A stretch of 64,000 nt of DNA from Micromonospora mirobrigensis (GTDB lineage: Bacteria; Actinomycetota; Actinomycetes; Mycobacteriales; Micromonosporaceae), in the NCBI RefSeq assembly GCF_900091555.1, contig NZ_FMCX01000003.1:1-64000 (forward strand). Reading direction: 5' to 3'. Shown one piece after another: positions 42,015 to 51,539 of the stretch. A model generated the notes under the pieces. The model was given only the letters and a program-made list of their open reading frames with translations, did no database searches and had not been told where the DNA came from. The position numbers and the translations under genes were made by a program. Positions within the stretch are counted from its first letter, which is position 1. Every line of letters starts with the position of its first letter.

Positions 42015-42428
42015 TCAGCCCCTGCCGGCGTGGCTGGCGAGCTGGTCGAGGCCGTTGATGATGCCGCCGGCCAGGTCGCCGCCGCCGAAGGCGGCCACCA
42101 TGCTCAGCGCGGCCAGCTTGGCGTAGGTGTCCGGGATGCGCTTGCGGGCGTACCTACCGGTGACGATCTCCAGCTGGCGCTGGTTCGGGGAGACCGCGAT
42201 GAGCACGGACTTGTCCGGCTCGGCGAGCTGGCGGTGCAGCCGACCGGCGTGCTCCCGGATCGGCTCGTCGAGGCCGCCGACGTAGACCGAGAAGACCAGC
42301 CCGGTGCCCTGGTCGGCCAGGCGCAGGGCCTCGTCGATCCGCAGCAGCTGACGGGTCGAGAACGGACCGTCGAGCACCGCGGGCGGGGTGCCCGTCCCGG
42401 CCTCGGCCTGCTTCTCACCAACGGTCAC
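42015..42428 (-). CDS. DUF5130/TPM-domain-like protein
   Basis: 137 residues. Core: LLRIDEALRLADQGTGLVFS, EPDKSVLIAVSPNQRQLEIV, then helix TYAKLAALSMVAAFGGGDLA. This resembles the TPM fold (Rossmann-like, sometimes phosphatase) in its soluble actinobacterial form. Overlaps the preceding gene by 14 nt, so the two are coupled. Confidence 0.7.
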   Translation of the reverse strand: MTVGEKQAEAGTGTPPAVLDGPFSTRQLLRIDEALRLADQGTGLVFSVYVGGLDEPIREHAGRLHRQLAEPDKSVLIAVSPNQRQLEIVTGRYARKRIPDTYAKLAALSMVAAFGGGDLAGGIINGLDQLASHAGRG

Positions 42429-42723
42429 TTGCGCCTCCGGTTCCCCCGGCCGGCGCCTCGATGCCGGCCTGCTCCTGCTTGCGGCTGGTCAGCGCGGGCG
42501 CCTGCGCCCCCGCGGCCAGGGCGGTGCCGGCCGAGTCGGCCAGCTGCTCCGGGCGGCCCAGGAACCAGACCGGAGTGAAGTCGAAGCGGCGGCCCGGCCG
42601 GTAGCGCTTGGCGCCACCGTTGCTGCCGCGGTTGCCGGCGAACACCAGTCCGGCGATCACCAGCACGACGGCCGCCGGGATGCCGACGAAGATCAGCAAC
42701 GTCTCGGTAACAGACAATCCCAA
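42415..42723 (-). CDS. Conserved single-pass membrane protein
   Basis: 102 residues. One N-terminal transmembrane helix (TETLLIFVGIPAAVVLVIAG), then the conserved cytosolic stretch KRYRPGRRFDFTPVWFLGRP and a variable tail. The pattern is widespread in actinomycetes, but I do not know a function. Pairing with the DUF5130 gene is likely conserved. Confidence 0.7.
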   Translation of the reverse strand: MGLSVTETLLIFVGIPAAVVLVIAGLVFAGNRGSNGGAKRYRPGRRFDFTPVWFLGRPEQLADSAGTALAAGAQAPALTSRKQEQAGIEAPAGGTGGASDRW

Positions 42724-42772
42724 CGCCCCCAGGCGGAAGAGAGACCAGGAATTTTCCGGGTCGGATGGACGA

Positions 42773-44233
42773 TCATGACACCGGCCGCCCGACTCCGCTT
42801 GTATTCACGTTAGCGGAGTCGACCGCCCGCCAGATTGCGGGGTGGTGATCCCATCCGTCACTGGAGTGCTCGATCTGCGCAGCGACACCGAGCAGTTCGG
42901 CGTCCCCGCCGTACCGGCCGGTGAGCAGCACCCCCACCGGCAGGCCCTCGGCGGTGCGGCCGACGGGCAGGGAGACGGACGGTTGCCCCGTCAGGTTGAA
43001 CACGGCGCAGTACGGCGAGAACCGCCGCTGCCGGTCGAAATCCTCCGCCGGGTCGACCTCGGTGAACCAGCCCACCGGCGCCTGCGGCGTGGCGAGGGTC
43101 GGACAGAGCAGCAGGTCGCAGCCGGCGGTACGCCGGGCGCCGAGGCGTACCTGGCTCTGCAGTTCACCGAGGGCGGACATCAGGGCGCCCGCGCCGATCG
43201 CCGCGCCCCGGGAACGGAGGAACCGGGTCAGCGGCAGCAGGTCCCGCTCGCGCTCGGGCGGCACCGGGGCGAGGGCGAGGACGTACCAGACGGTTTCGAA
43301 GAGCGGCCAGACCGCCGGCCCGACCGGCGGGTCCACCTCGACCACCTCGTGGCCGGCGGCGCTGAGCAGCGCGGCGGCCCGGTCGACGGCGGCGACGCAA
43401 TCCGGGTGGACGGGCGTGTCGGCGAGCATCGGGGCGGTGAACCGGCCGATCCGCAGCGGGCCCGGCGCGGCCGCGCGGGCCGCGCCCAGGTGACCACCGG
43501 CCGGCACGGCCGGCGGCAGGTAGGGCTCGCCGGGCACCGGTTGGGCCAGGACGTCGAGCAGCGCGGCCACGTCGGCGACGGTCCGGCCGATCGGCCCGTT
43601 GGTGGGCAGGCCGAACGCGCCGAAGCCGAGCGGGCCGCCGGAGACCAGGCCGCGGCTGGGCTTGTGGCCGACCAGGCCGCACAGCGACGCGGGGATGCGC
43701 AGCGAGCCGCCGCCGTCGGAGCCCTGGGCCACCGGCACCAGGCCCGCGGCGACCGCGGCGGCCGCGCCTCCGCTGGACCCACCGGCGGTGTACGCCAGGT
43801 GCCACGGGTTACGGGCCGGTGGCGCCACCCGCCCCTCGGAGTAGAGCGAGCAGCCCAGCTCCGACGTGCTGGTCTTGCCGAGGCTGACCAGTCCGGCCGC
43901 GGTCATGAGGCGGACCACGTCGGCGTCGACCGGCGGCACGAAGTCGGCGAAGGCCGCCGAGCCGAAGGTGGTGCGTACCCCGGCGGTGAGGGTGAGGTCC
44001 TTGATCGCGGTCGGTACGCCGTGCAGCGGCCCGCGCCGCTCGGCGGGTGTGGCGTCGGCGGCCCGGGCGGCGGCGCGGGCGCGTTCCGGGGTGACGGTGA
44101 CGAAGGCGCCGACGGTGTCGCCGAGCGCGTCGACCCGGCGCAGGTGGTGCTCGACCAGCTCCGCGCTGGACAGCTCACCGCGGGCGATCGCGGCGGCCTG
44201 CTCCAGCGCGGTCAGGTCGTGCGGCTCGGCCAT
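42773..44233 (-). CDS. Amidase-signature family amidase (candidate formamidase of the kynurenine operon)
   Basis: 486 residues from ATG 44233. The Ser-cisSer-Lys triad is visible: Lys in TAIKDLTL, cis-Ser in AGGSSGGAAAA and nucleophile Ser in GSDGGGSLRIPAS. It is the last gene of the tryptophan-degradation operon, 49 nt after the decarboxylase. No classical N-formylkynurenine formamidase is present in the operon, so this amidase could fill that step. Other amide substrates are equally possible from sequence. Confidence 0.85.
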   Translation of the reverse strand: MAEPHDLTALEQAAAIARGELSSAELVEHHLRRVDALGDTVGAFVTVTPERARAAARAADATPAERRGPLHGVPTAIKDLTLTAGVRTTFGSAAFADFVPPVDADVVRLMTAAGLVSLGKTSTSELGCSLYSEGRVAPPARNPWHLAYTAGGSSGGAAAAVAAGLVPVAQGSDGGGSLRIPASLCGLVGHKPSRGLVSGGPLGFGAFGLPTNGPIGRTVADVAALLDVLAQPVPGEPYLPPAVPAGGHLGAARAAAPGPLRIGRFTAPMLADTPVHPDCVAAVDRAAALLSAAGHEVVEVDPPVGPAVWPLFETVWYVLALAPVPPERERDLLPLTRFLRSRGAAIGAGALMSALGELQSQVRLGARRTAGCDLLLCPTLATPQAPVGWFTEVDPAEDFDRQRRFSPYCAVFNLTGQPSVSLPVGRTAEGLPVGVLLTGRYGGDAELLGVAAQIEHSSDGWDHHPAIWRAVDSANVNTSGVGRPVS

Positions 44234-44282
44234 CTCCCCATCCTGCCGGCTCCGGCGGGCCGGTGCCGCCGACGACACAGCG

Positions 44283-45368
44283 TCAGTACGGCGGAGTCTT
44301 GTCGTCGCCCAGGACACCCGACCAGTCCCGGTCGATACCCATCAGCTCGTCGATCGCGGTCTTCCGGTCCAGCCCGAGGAAGCGCAGGGCGTTGCCGCCG
44401 AGCAGCGCGGCCCGCTGGTCGGCGGTGAGGAAGTCGGAGCGGTGCACCACGTCGCCGACCGGCCGCTCCCCCAGCGGGTACGGGTAGTCGCTGCCCACCA
44501 GCACCCGCTCGGCCCCCATGGTGTCGACCAGCAGCCGCAGCGCCGCCGGGGCGAAGACCACCGAGTCGACGCTGAACCGGTCGACGTACGAGCTGGGTGG
44601 GGCGCTGGACGCGCCGCGTACCGGGTCGCCGCGGCGGTGCCAGGCGTTGTCGGCGCGGCCCAGCCAGAACGGGAAGCTGCCACCGCCGTGCGCGAAGCAG
44701 ATCCGCAGCGTGTCCGGCACCCGGTCGAAGACCCCGCCGAGGATCAGGGCCAGCACCGACAGGTGGGTCTCGGCGGGCATCCCGGTCAGCCAGCGGGCCA
44801 TCCACCGGTCCAGCCGGGGGCCACCCGGCATGTCCCACGGGTGCACGAAGACCGGCGCTCCCACCCGGGCGCAGTGGGTCAGGAACTCCACGATGCCGCC
44901 GTCGTCCAGGTCGCGGTCGCCGACGTGGTTGCCGATCTCCACCCCGGCGTGCCCGGCGGCCAGGCAGCGGTCCAGCTCGGCGCAGGCGAGGTCGGCGTCC
45001 TGCAACGGCACCTGGCAGAACGGCACCAGCCGGTCGCCACCTTCGGCGGTGACCTCCAGGGTGAGGTCGTTGAAGATCCGGGCCACCTTGACCGCCTGGT
45101 CGGCCGGGCGGTCGTAGGAGAAGAAGACCGGCGTCGGCGACACCACCTGCACGTCGACGCCGTCGGCGGCCATGTCGGCGAGCCGGGTGCCGGCGTCCCA
45201 GCACTCGGCGCCGACCGGCCGGAACTCCGTCTCCCCCACCATGATCATGGCGGCGCGTTCGGAGTCCACCCGCAGCCACGGCCAGCCGGACCCGCCGCAG
45301 GCCGCGGCGAGGTCCGGCCATCCCCTGGGTACGACGTGCGTGTGCACGTCCACCACCGGAGCGGGCAT
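44283..45368 (-). CDS. 2-amino-3-carboxymuconate-6-semialdehyde decarboxylase (ACMSD-like amidohydrolase)
   Basis: 361 residues, amidohydrolase fold with metal-binding VDVHTHVVPRG, APVFVHPWDMPGGPRLDRWM, CFAHGGGSFPFWLGR and LVGSDYPYPLGER. ACMSD decarboxylates the unstable ring-cleavage product of 3-hydroxyanthranilate and prevents spontaneous quinolinate formation. It follows the dioxygenase gene with a one-base stop-start overlap. Confidence 0.92.
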   Translation of the reverse strand: MPAPVVDVHTHVVPRGWPDLAAACGGSGWPWLRVDSERAAMIMVGETEFRPVGAECWDAGTRLADMAADGVDVQVVSPTPVFFSYDRPADQAVKVARIFNDLTLEVTAEGGDRLVPFCQVPLQDADLACAELDRCLAAGHAGVEIGNHVGDRDLDDGGIVEFLTHCARVGAPVFVHPWDMPGGPRLDRWMARWLTGMPAETHLSVLALILGGVFDRVPDTLRICFAHGGGSFPFWLGRADNAWHRRGDPVRGASSAPPSSYVDRFSVDSVVFAPAALRLLVDTMGAERVLVGSDYPYPLGERPVGDVVHRSDFLTADQRAALLGGNALRFLGLDRKTAIDELMGIDRDWSGVLGDDKTPPY

Positions 45369-45892
45369 CAGCCCTTGCCCGGGTGCAGCGCGCCGCAGTT
45401 GTCGCAGGTGCGGGCCTTGTCGTCGGCGTAGAAGTCGGCGAAGACCGGGGGCAGGTCGGCGGCGATGTCACGCACCTGGAGCTCTACCTCGTGCACCTTG
45501 TTGCTGCACTGCGGGCAGTACCACTGGAACTTCTCCAGCGTGCCCTCCTCGCGGACCCGTTCGATCACCATGCCGATCGAGCCGGCCTCCGGCCGCTGCG
45601 GGGAGTGCGGGGTGTTGCGCGGCAGCATCCACATCTGACCCTCGCGCACGTGCACCGTACGCGGGCCCTCGGGCAGCATCAGGTTGATGTGCATGTTGCC
45701 CTTGACCTGGTAGAAGAACTCCTCGTACGGGTCGACGTGGAAATCGGTGCGCTGGTTCGGGCCGCCCACCACCATGACGATGAAGTCGTCGCCGCCGGGC
45801 AGCATCTCCTTGTTGCCCACCGGCGGCTTCAACAGGTGCTGGTTCTCGGCGATCCAGCCCGGAAAGCTGAACGGCTCGGCGATCTCACTCAT
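45368..45892 (-). CDS. 3-hydroxyanthranilate 3,4-dioxygenase
   Basis: 174 residues, single cupin. Iron ligands in [20 protein letters not shown] and [13 protein letters not shown]. The bacterial-type C-terminal rubredoxin-like site is CPQC then [12 protein letters not shown]. It opens the ring of 3-hydroxyanthranilate with O2. Overlaps the upstream gene by 4 nt. Confidence 0.96.
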   Translation of the reverse strand: MSEIAEPFSFPGWIAENQHLLKPPVGNKEMLPGGDDFIVMVVGGPNQRTDFHVDPYEEFFYQVKGNMHINLMLPEGPRTVHVREGQMWMLPRNTPHSPQRPEAGSIGMVIERVREEGTLEKFQWYCPQCSNKVHEVELQVRDIAADLPPVFADFYADDKARTCDNCGALHPGKG

Positions 45893-46317
45893 GACGGACC
45901 TCCCGACGGCAGCAGGGCGACGGCCTGCATCTCGATCAGCAGGTGCGGGTGCGGCAGCTGGTGCACCGCCACCGTGGTCCGGGTCGGCCCGGCCACGTCG
46001 AAGAACTCACCCCACACCTGGTTGTAACCCCCGAAGTCGTTCATGTTGACCAGATAGGACGTCACCTGCACCAGGTCACCCAGGTCGGCGCCGACCGAGC
46101 GAAGCAGGTCGCGGATGTTCTCGATGACGGCCCGGGTCTGAGCCCGGATGTCGAGGTCGGTGGTACCCAACTCGTCGACCACCACCCCGGCGAAGCTGTT
46201 GTCGGGCCGGCGAGAGGAGGTACCGGAGACGAAGACGAAGCCGCCCGCGATCTTGACGTGCGGGAAAGCCCCTCGCGGCACCGCCTTCCCGGCAACCACC
46301 TTGGCACCGTCAGCCAT
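45889..46317 (-). CDS. RidA-family 2-aminomuconate deaminase
   Basis: 142 residues from ATG 46317. RidA/YjgF fold: [40 protein letters not shown] and [15 protein letters not shown]. In 3-hydroxyanthranilate meta pathways this branch hydrolyses 2-aminomuconate to 4-oxalocrotonate and ammonia. The context makes that role probable over generic enamine deaminase. A frame extension to 46392 covers a repeat and is not coding. Confidence 0.88.
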   Translation of the reverse strand: MADGAKVVAGKAVPRGAFPHVKIAGGFVFVSGTSSRRPDNSFAGVVVDELGTTDLDIRAQTRAVIENIRDLLRSVGADLGDLVQVTSYLVNMNDFGGYNQVWGEFFDVAGPTRTTVAVHQLPHPHLLIEMQAVALLPSGGPS

Positions 46318-46357
46318 TCCGACCACCGCCCAGCGACGCGCGGACGACGACCGGGGC

Positions 46358-46431
46358 GGGGTTCCGGGCAGCCCGCCCGGCGCAGGGATCAAGCCTGACC
46401 GCCCGGAGCCGGGTGGGCTGCCCGGAACCCC
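46358..46431. repeat. 23-bp inverted repeat inside the operon (insertion or attenuator)
   Basis: 46358-46380 and 46409-46431 are reverse complements with one mismatch, forming a large hairpin with a 28-nt loop. It occupies the only long gap in the lower operon. It could be a dispersed palindromic element or a partial terminator. Confidence 0.65.
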
Positions 46432-46464
46432 CCACCGTGCTACCCGGAACCCTCACCCACCCAC

Positions 46465-47238
46465 TCACGACGATGCCTTCAGAGAACAGCTGCCGAGCCT
46501 CTCGACGACGGCCCGAACATGGGAACCGGGACGCAACGGCACCGCGGCCGTCGCCGCGCCGGCCAGGAAGAGCCACCCCGAGCGCAGCCGCACCCCGTGC
46601 CGCCCGGCCAGCCGGATGCCCTCGTCAAGCGCCCGGCGCGGGTCGCCGAGGATCGCCGCCGTGGAGCCGACCTGCGCCACCCGCCCGTCGATCTCCAGCA
46701 GCACGCCGAGGTTGTCCAACCCGTCCGGCACCGGTGACCAGGGCCCGACCACGAACGCCGCCGCCGAGGTGTTGTCGGCGACGACGTCCGGCAGGGAGAA
46801 GGTGAAGTCGGCGTACCGGGAGTCGATCAGCTCGATCGCCGGGGCGACCGCGCGGACGGCGTCGGTGAACGCGCCGAGCGGTTCGCCGGGCTCGGGGAGC
46901 CGGTCCAGCAGGAACGCCACCTCGGGCTCCACCCGGGGGTGGATGAAGTCGGCGTGCTCGACGGTGCCCCCGTCGGGGACCCGCATCGAGTCGGTGAGTC
47001 GGCCCCAGATCACCTCGTCCACGCCGACCTGGGCCATCTTGGCCTTGCTGGTCAGCCCCATCTTCAGCCCGACCAGCCGCTCGCCCCGGTTGAGGCGACG
47101 CTGCACCAGGGCGGTCTGCACCGCGTACGCGGCGTCGACGTCGAGGCCGGTCTCGGCGGCGAGCTGCGCAATGGCGGTGGCCCCGTCGGCCGCCGCGCCC
47201 AGCTTCTCGGCGATCCCCGCGACGTCCGGCCCGATCAT
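46465..47238 (-). CDS. 4-oxalocrotonate decarboxylase (hydratase/decarboxylase family)
   Basis: 257 residues. Family motifs: [35 protein letters not shown] with the metal-binding Glu pair, [15 protein letters not shown] and [11 protein letters not shown]. It converts 4-oxalocrotonate to 2-oxopent-4-enoate. Its paralogue at 49240 is assigned as the hydratase; which is which follows gene order of known pathways and could be swapped. Confidence 0.85.
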   Translation of the reverse strand: MIGPDVAGIAEKLGAAADGATAIAQLAAETGLDVDAAYAVQTALVQRRLNRGERLVGLKMGLTSKAKMAQVGVDEVIWGRLTDSMRVPDGGTVEHADFIHPRVEPEVAFLLDRLPEPGEPLGAFTDAVRAVAPAIELIDSRYADFTFSLPDVVADNTSAAAFVVGPWSPVPDGLDNLGVLLEIDGRVAQVGSTAAILGDPRRALDEGIRLAGRHGVRLRSGWLFLAGAATAAVPLRPGSHVRAVVERLGSCSLKASS

Positions 47239-48299
47239 CGGTCGTTCTCCTTACCGGCAAGATCCAGTGCCACGTCCACGATCATGTCCTCCTGGCCACC
47301 GACCATCCGGCGCCGGCCCAGCTCGACCAGGATCGACCGGACGTCCACGCCGTAGCGCTCCGACGCCCGTTCGGCGTGGCGCAGGAAGCTGGAGTAGACA
47401 CCCGCGTACCCGAGGGAGAGCGTCTCCCGGTCGACCTGGACCGGCCGGTCCTGCAGCGGCCGGACCACGTCGTCGGCCGCGTCCATCAGCGCGAACACGT
47501 CGCAGCCGTGCTTCCAGCCGTGCAGTTCGGCGACCGCGACGAAGACCTCCAGCGGCGCGTTCCCGGCGCCCGCGCCCATCCCGGCCAGCGAGGCGTCCAC
47601 CCGGACGGTCCGGCCGTGCGGTGCGTCCGCGCCGGCCGGCCCGGAGCCGAGGATCCGGCCGTGCTCGACCGCGAGCACGCTGTTGGCCACTCCGAGGGAG
47701 AGGTTGTGGTGGGCGTGGATGCCGATCTGCGTCTCCGGCTCCAGCACCTGCCGGTACGCGTCGACCCGCGCCGCCACGTCCGACATCAGCAGCCGCCCAC
47801 CGGAGTCGGTGACGTAGACGCAGTGCGCGCCGTACGACTCCATCAGCTTGGCCTGGCCGGCCAGTCCGGCCGCGTCGGACATGTGCGACATCATCAGGAA
47901 CCCGGAGACGTCCATGCCGTTCTCCCGGGCCCAGGAGATGTGCTGGGCGGAGATGTCCGCCTCGGTGCAGTGGGTGGCGATCCGGACGCTGGTCACCCCG
48001 AGCGCCTTCGCCGCCCTGAGGTCGGCGATGGTGCCGATGCCGGGCAGCAGCAGGGTGGTGAGCTTCGCGCCGGTCAGCACCTCGGCGGCGGCGGCGATCC
48101 AGTCGGCGTCGGCGGCGGCGCCGTGGCCGTAGTTGACGCTGGAGCCGGCGAGCCCGTCGCCGTGCGCCACCTCGATCGCGGCCACCCCGGCGGCGTCCAG
48201 CGCGGCGGCGATGGTGCGTACCTGGTCCACGGTGTACCGGTGGCCGATGGCGTGCATGCCGTCGCGCAGCGTCACGTCCTGGATGTAGAGGTCGGTCAT
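47235..48299 (-). CDS. 4-hydroxy-2-oxovalerate aldolase
   Basis: 354 residues from ATG 48299. DmpG-type TIM barrel: [52 protein letters not shown] and the C-terminal communication domain. Cleaves 4-hydroxy-2-oxovalerate to pyruvate and acetaldehyde. In known systems acetaldehyde is channelled to the dehydrogenase encoded just upstream, with which it overlaps by 4 nt. Confidence 0.97.
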   Translation of the reverse strand: MTDLYIQDVTLRDGMHAIGHRYTVDQVRTIAAALDAAGVAAIEVAHGDGLAGSSVNYGHGAAADADWIAAAAEVLTGAKLTTLLLPGIGTIADLRAAKALGVTSVRIATHCTEADISAQHISWARENGMDVSGFLMMSHMSDAAGLAGQAKLMESYGAHCVYVTDSGGRLLMSDVAARVDAYRQVLEPETQIGIHAHHNLSLGVANSVLAVEHGRILGSGPAGADAPHGRTVRVDASLAGMGAGAGNAPLEVFVAVAELHGWKHGCDVFALMDAADDVVRPLQDRPVQVDRETLSLGYAGVYSSFLRHAERASERYGVDVRSILVELGRRRMVGGQEDMIVDVALDLAGKENDR

Positions 48300-49243
48300 C
48301 GCGCCGCCACCTCCGTCGGGGTCGAGCGCCGCAGGGCGACCAGCCGCTCCGCGGTGCGCAGCGCGGCCGAGGTCATGATGTCCAGGTTCCCGGCGTACGC
48401 GGACAGGTAGTGCCCGGCCCCGGAGACCTCCAGGAAGACCGACACCTGGAGGCCGGTGAAGTGCCGACCCAGCACCGGCGCGTACGTGTCGACCCGGTCG
48501 AACTGCACGTCCTGCTTGAGCCGGTAGCCGGGGACGTACTCCTGCACAGCCTCGACCATGTCGGCGACGGAGGCGGTGATCGCGGCGCGGTCGGCGTCGA
48601 CGTCCGGGCAGAGGCAGTAGACGGTGTCGCGCATCAGCAGCGGCGGGTCGGCCGGGTTGAGCACGATGATCGCCTTGCCGCGTTCGGCGCCGCCGACCAC
48701 CTCGATGGCCCGGGCGGTGGTCTCGGTGAACTCGTCGATGTTGGCCCGGGTGCCCGGGCCGGCCGACTTCGAGGCGATCGAGGCGACGATCTCCCCGTAC
48801 GCGACCGGGGTGACCCGGCCGACGGCGTGCACGATCGGCACGGTGGCCTGCCCGCCGCAGGTCACCATGTTGACGTTCGGCTCGCCCAGGTGCTCGTCCA
48901 GGTTGACCGGGGGGACCACGTACGGGCCGATCGCCGCCGGGGTCAGGTCGACCACGGTCCGGCCGTGCGCGCGCAGCACCTCGTCGTGGCGGCGGTGCGC
49001 GCCGGCCGAGGTGGCGTCGAAGACCAGCTCGACGTCGGCGAACTCGGGCATCGCGACCAGTCCGTCGATGCCGTCGGCGGTGGTGGCCACGCCGAGCCGG
49101 CGGGCCCGGGCGAGACCGTCGGAGGCCGGGTCGATGCCGGCCATCGCCACCATCCGCAGCTCGGTGCTCAGCCGCAGCACCTTGATCATCAGGTCGGTGC
49201 CGATGTTGCCCGACCCGAGCACCGCCACACCCACGGTCGTCAT
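48296..49243 (-). CDS. Acetaldehyde dehydrogenase (acylating)
   Basis: 315 residues, DmpF/MhpF type. NAD site [18 protein letters not shown], catalytic Cys in [17 protein letters not shown], and [19 protein letters not shown]. Oxidises acetaldehyde with CoA to acetyl-CoA. Overlaps both neighbours by 4 nt, matching a heterotetramer with the aldolase. Confidence 0.97.
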   Translation of the reverse strand: MTTVGVAVLGSGNIGTDLMIKVLRLSTELRMVAMAGIDPASDGLARARRLGVATTADGIDGLVAMPEFADVELVFDATSAGAHRRHDEVLRAHGRTVVDLTPAAIGPYVVPPVNLDEHLGEPNVNMVTCGGQATVPIVHAVGRVTPVAYGEIVASIASKSAGPGTRANIDEFTETTARAIEVVGGAERGKAIIVLNPADPPLLMRDTVYCLCPDVDADRAAITASVADMVEAVQEYVPGYRLKQDVQFDRVDTYAPVLGRHFTGLQVSVFLEVSGAGHYLSAYAGNLDIMTSAALRTAERLVALRRSTPTEVAAR

Positions 49244-50037
49244 GAACCCTCCCGGGAGAAACAGGTCCGCACCGAGCCGAGCCCGGAGATCCGCGCCTCG
49301 TACGCGGCGCCCGGGGTGACCGGCACCATCGGGCCGAGCGCCCCGGAGAGCACCACGTCCCCGGCGCGCAGCGGGTCACCGGCGCGGGCCATCGTGCCGG
49401 CCAGCCACTCCAGCGCGTGCAGCGGACTGCCCAGGCAGGCCGCCCCGGCGCCGACCGAGACCGGCTCCCCGGCGTGCTCCAGCACCATCCCGGCCAGCCG
49501 CAGGTCCACGTCGGCCAGCCGGCGCGGTGTGGTGCCCAGCACGAAGAGGCCGCTGGAGGCGTTGTCCGCCACGGTGTCCACGATGGAGATGTCCCAGCCG
49601 GCGATCCGCGAGTCGACGATCTCGATGGCCGGCAGCACGTGGTCCACCGCCCGGATCAGGTCGACGGTGGTGACCCGGTCGTCGGGCAGGTCGGCGCCGA
49701 GCACGAAGGCGATCTCCGCCTCCACCCTCGGCTGGAGCAGCCGGTGGAGCGGCACCTCCACCCCGTCGCCGACCGCCATCGTGTCGGTCAGCACCCCGAA
49801 GTCGGGCTGGAAGACCCCGAAGGCCTCCTGCACCGCCCGGGAGGTCAACCCGATCTTCGCGCCGACCCGGCGTTCGCCCCGGTTCGACCAGGCCCGGGCC
49901 TGGAGCTGCTGCACCCGGTACGCGGACTCGACGTCCCCCTCGGGCAGCAGCCGCCCGCGCAGCGGCGGGCAGGGCTTGCCGCCCTCCCGGGCCTCGGCGA
50001 GCTCCCGGGCGGCGGCTTCGATGTCGACAGTCGTCAT
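49240..50037 (-). CDS. 2-oxopent-4-enoate (2-keto-4-pentenoate) hydratase
   Basis: 265 residues, same family as the decarboxylase. [54 protein letters not shown] and [11 protein letters not shown]. Adds water to 2-oxopent-4-enoate to give 4-hydroxy-2-oxovalerate. It is coupled by overlaps to the semialdehyde dehydrogenase and the acetaldehyde dehydrogenase. Confidence 0.9.
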   Translation of the reverse strand: MTTVDIEAAARELAEAREGGKPCPPLRGRLLPEGDVESAYRVQQLQARAWSNRGERRVGAKIGLTSRAVQEAFGVFQPDFGVLTDTMAVGDGVEVPLHRLLQPRVEAEIAFVLGADLPDDRVTTVDLIRAVDHVLPAIEIVDSRIAGWDISIVDTVADNASSGLFVLGTTPRRLADVDLRLAGMVLEHAGEPVSVGAGAACLGSPLHALEWLAGTMARAGDPLRAGDVVLSGALGPMVPVTPGAAYEARISGLGSVRTCFSREGS

Positions 50038-51539
50038 GTCAGGTCCACGCAGACGTTTGTGAGTTCGGAGTAGAAGTCGAGCGAGTGCACCCCGCCCTCC
50101 CGGCCGATGCCGGAGGCCTTCACCCCGCCGAACGGGGTGCGCAGGTCGCGCAGGAACCAGGTGTTCACCCAGACGATGCCGGCGTCCAGCCGGGCCCCGG
50201 CCCGGTGCGCCCGGCCCACGTCCCGGGTCCAGACGGTCGCCGCGAGGCCGTACTCGGTGCCGTTGGCCAGCGCGTACGCCTCGTCCTCGTCGTCGAAGGG
50301 CGCGACGTGCACGACCGGGCCGAAGATCTCCTCGCGGTTGGTCCGGGCGTCCGGGCCCAGCCCGGTCAGCACGGTCGGTTGCACGTACGCGCCGCCGTCG
50401 CGGACGTCGCCGAAGCGCGGCACCCCGCCCCCGGCGACCACCTCGGCGCCCTCGGCGCGGGCCAGCGCGTAGTGGCCGAGCACCTTGTCCCGGTGTCCTT
50501 GCGAGATCAGCGGCATGTTGGCCGTGGCCTCGTCGGCCGGCCAGCCGTACGCCAGCTCACCGGCCCGCTTCGCCAGCCGCGCGGTGAACTCCTCGAAGAC
50601 CGGCCGCTGGACGTAGATCCGTTCGGTGCAGAGGCAGACCTGGCCGCCGTTGGTGAAGCTGGAGCGGACCGAGCCGGCGACCGCCGCGTCCAGGTCGGCG
50701 TCGGCGAAGACCAGCCCCGCGTTCTTGCCGCCCAGCTCGAAGCTCACCGCCTTCACCCCGTCGGCGGCGGCCCGCATGATGGCGGCGCCCGTGGCGGACT
50801 CCCCGGTGAAGGTGATCGCGTCGACCCCCGGATGCCGGGTCAGGTGCTCGCCGGCCGAGTCCGGCCCGAAGCCGTGCACCAGGTTGAACACCCCGTCCGG
50901 CACGCCCGCGGCGGCCATCACCTCGGCGAGCAGCGTTGCCGACGCCGGAGTTTCCTCGCTGGGCTTCACCACCACCGCGTTGCCGCAGGCCAGCGCCGGG
51001 GCGACCTTCCAGGTGAGGAGCAGCAGCGGCAGGTTCCAGGGCACGACGATCGCCACCACCCCGACCGGCTTGCGGACCGCGTAGTTCAGTGCCCGGCCGC
51101 CGGTCGGGGTGACCGTGGTGAACGACTCGGTGGGCGCGGTGGCCACGATCTCGGCGAACGCCCGGAAGTTGGCCGCGCCGCGCGGGACGTCGAGCGTACG
51201 GGCCTGGGAGATCGACTTGCCGGTGTCGGCGACCTCGGCGGCGACCAGGTCGTCGAAGCGCCGTTCCAGCTCGTCGGCGACCCGGCGCAGCACCTCGGCC
51301 CGCTCCCGCTCCCCCGTCCGGCCCCACGGGCCGCGCAGCGCCGCCCGGGCCGCGGCGACCGCGTCGTCCACCGTGCCGGCGTCCGCCTCGGCCACCTCGA
51401 AGACCGGCTCGCCGGTGACCGGGCTGCGCTTGGTGAACGGCCGGCCGGCGTCGACGAACTCGCCGCCGACGAAGTTGCGCAGCAGGCCCGGCCCGTCCGG
51501 CGCGGTGCCGGCCATCAGCCGCGGATCCCAGCGGGTCAT
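50034..51539 (-). CDS. 2-aminomuconic 6-semialdehyde dehydrogenase (aldehyde dehydrogenase family)
   Basis: 501 residues from ATG 51539. ALDH motifs: VVPWNLPLLLLTWKVAPALA, VKPSEETPASATLLA, FTGESATG, catalytic Glu in SFELGGKNAGLVF and Cys in NGGQVCLCTERI, and EEIFGPVVHVAPF. In this operon it would oxidise 2-aminomuconate semialdehyde to 2-aminomuconate with NAD. Its length and the GQVCLC context match the 2-hydroxymuconic/aminomuconic semialdehyde branch. Confidence 0.93.
   Translation of the reverse strand: MTRWDPRLMAGTAPDGPGLLRNFVGGEFVDAGRPFTKRSPVTGEPVFEVAEADAGTVDDAVAAARAALRGPWGRTGERERAEVLRRVADELERRFDDLVAAEVADTGKSISQARTLDVPRGAANFRAFAEIVATAPTESFTTVTPTGGRALNYAVRKPVGVVAIVVPWNLPLLLLTWKVAPALACGNAVVVKPSEETPASATLLAEVMAAAGVPDGVFNLVHGFGPDSAGEHLTRHPGVDAITFTGESATGAAIMRAAADGVKAVSFELGGKNAGLVFADADLDAAVAGSVRSSFTNGGQVCLCTERIYVQRPVFEEFTARLAKRAGELAYGWPADEATANMPLISQGHRDKVLGHYALARAEGAEVVAGGGVPRFGDVRDGGAYVQPTVLTGLGPDARTNREEIFGPVVHVAPFDDEDEAYALANGTEYGLAATVWTRDVGRAHRAGARLDAGIVWVNTWFLRDLRTPFGGVKASGIGREGGVHSLDFYSELTNVCVDLT

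Noticed and set aside
47235..49379. Aldolase fused to an upstream 360-codon domain
   Set aside because: The upstream part is an alternative frame of the acetaldehyde dehydrogenase gene; the aldolase begins at ATG 48299 with a normal N-terminus.
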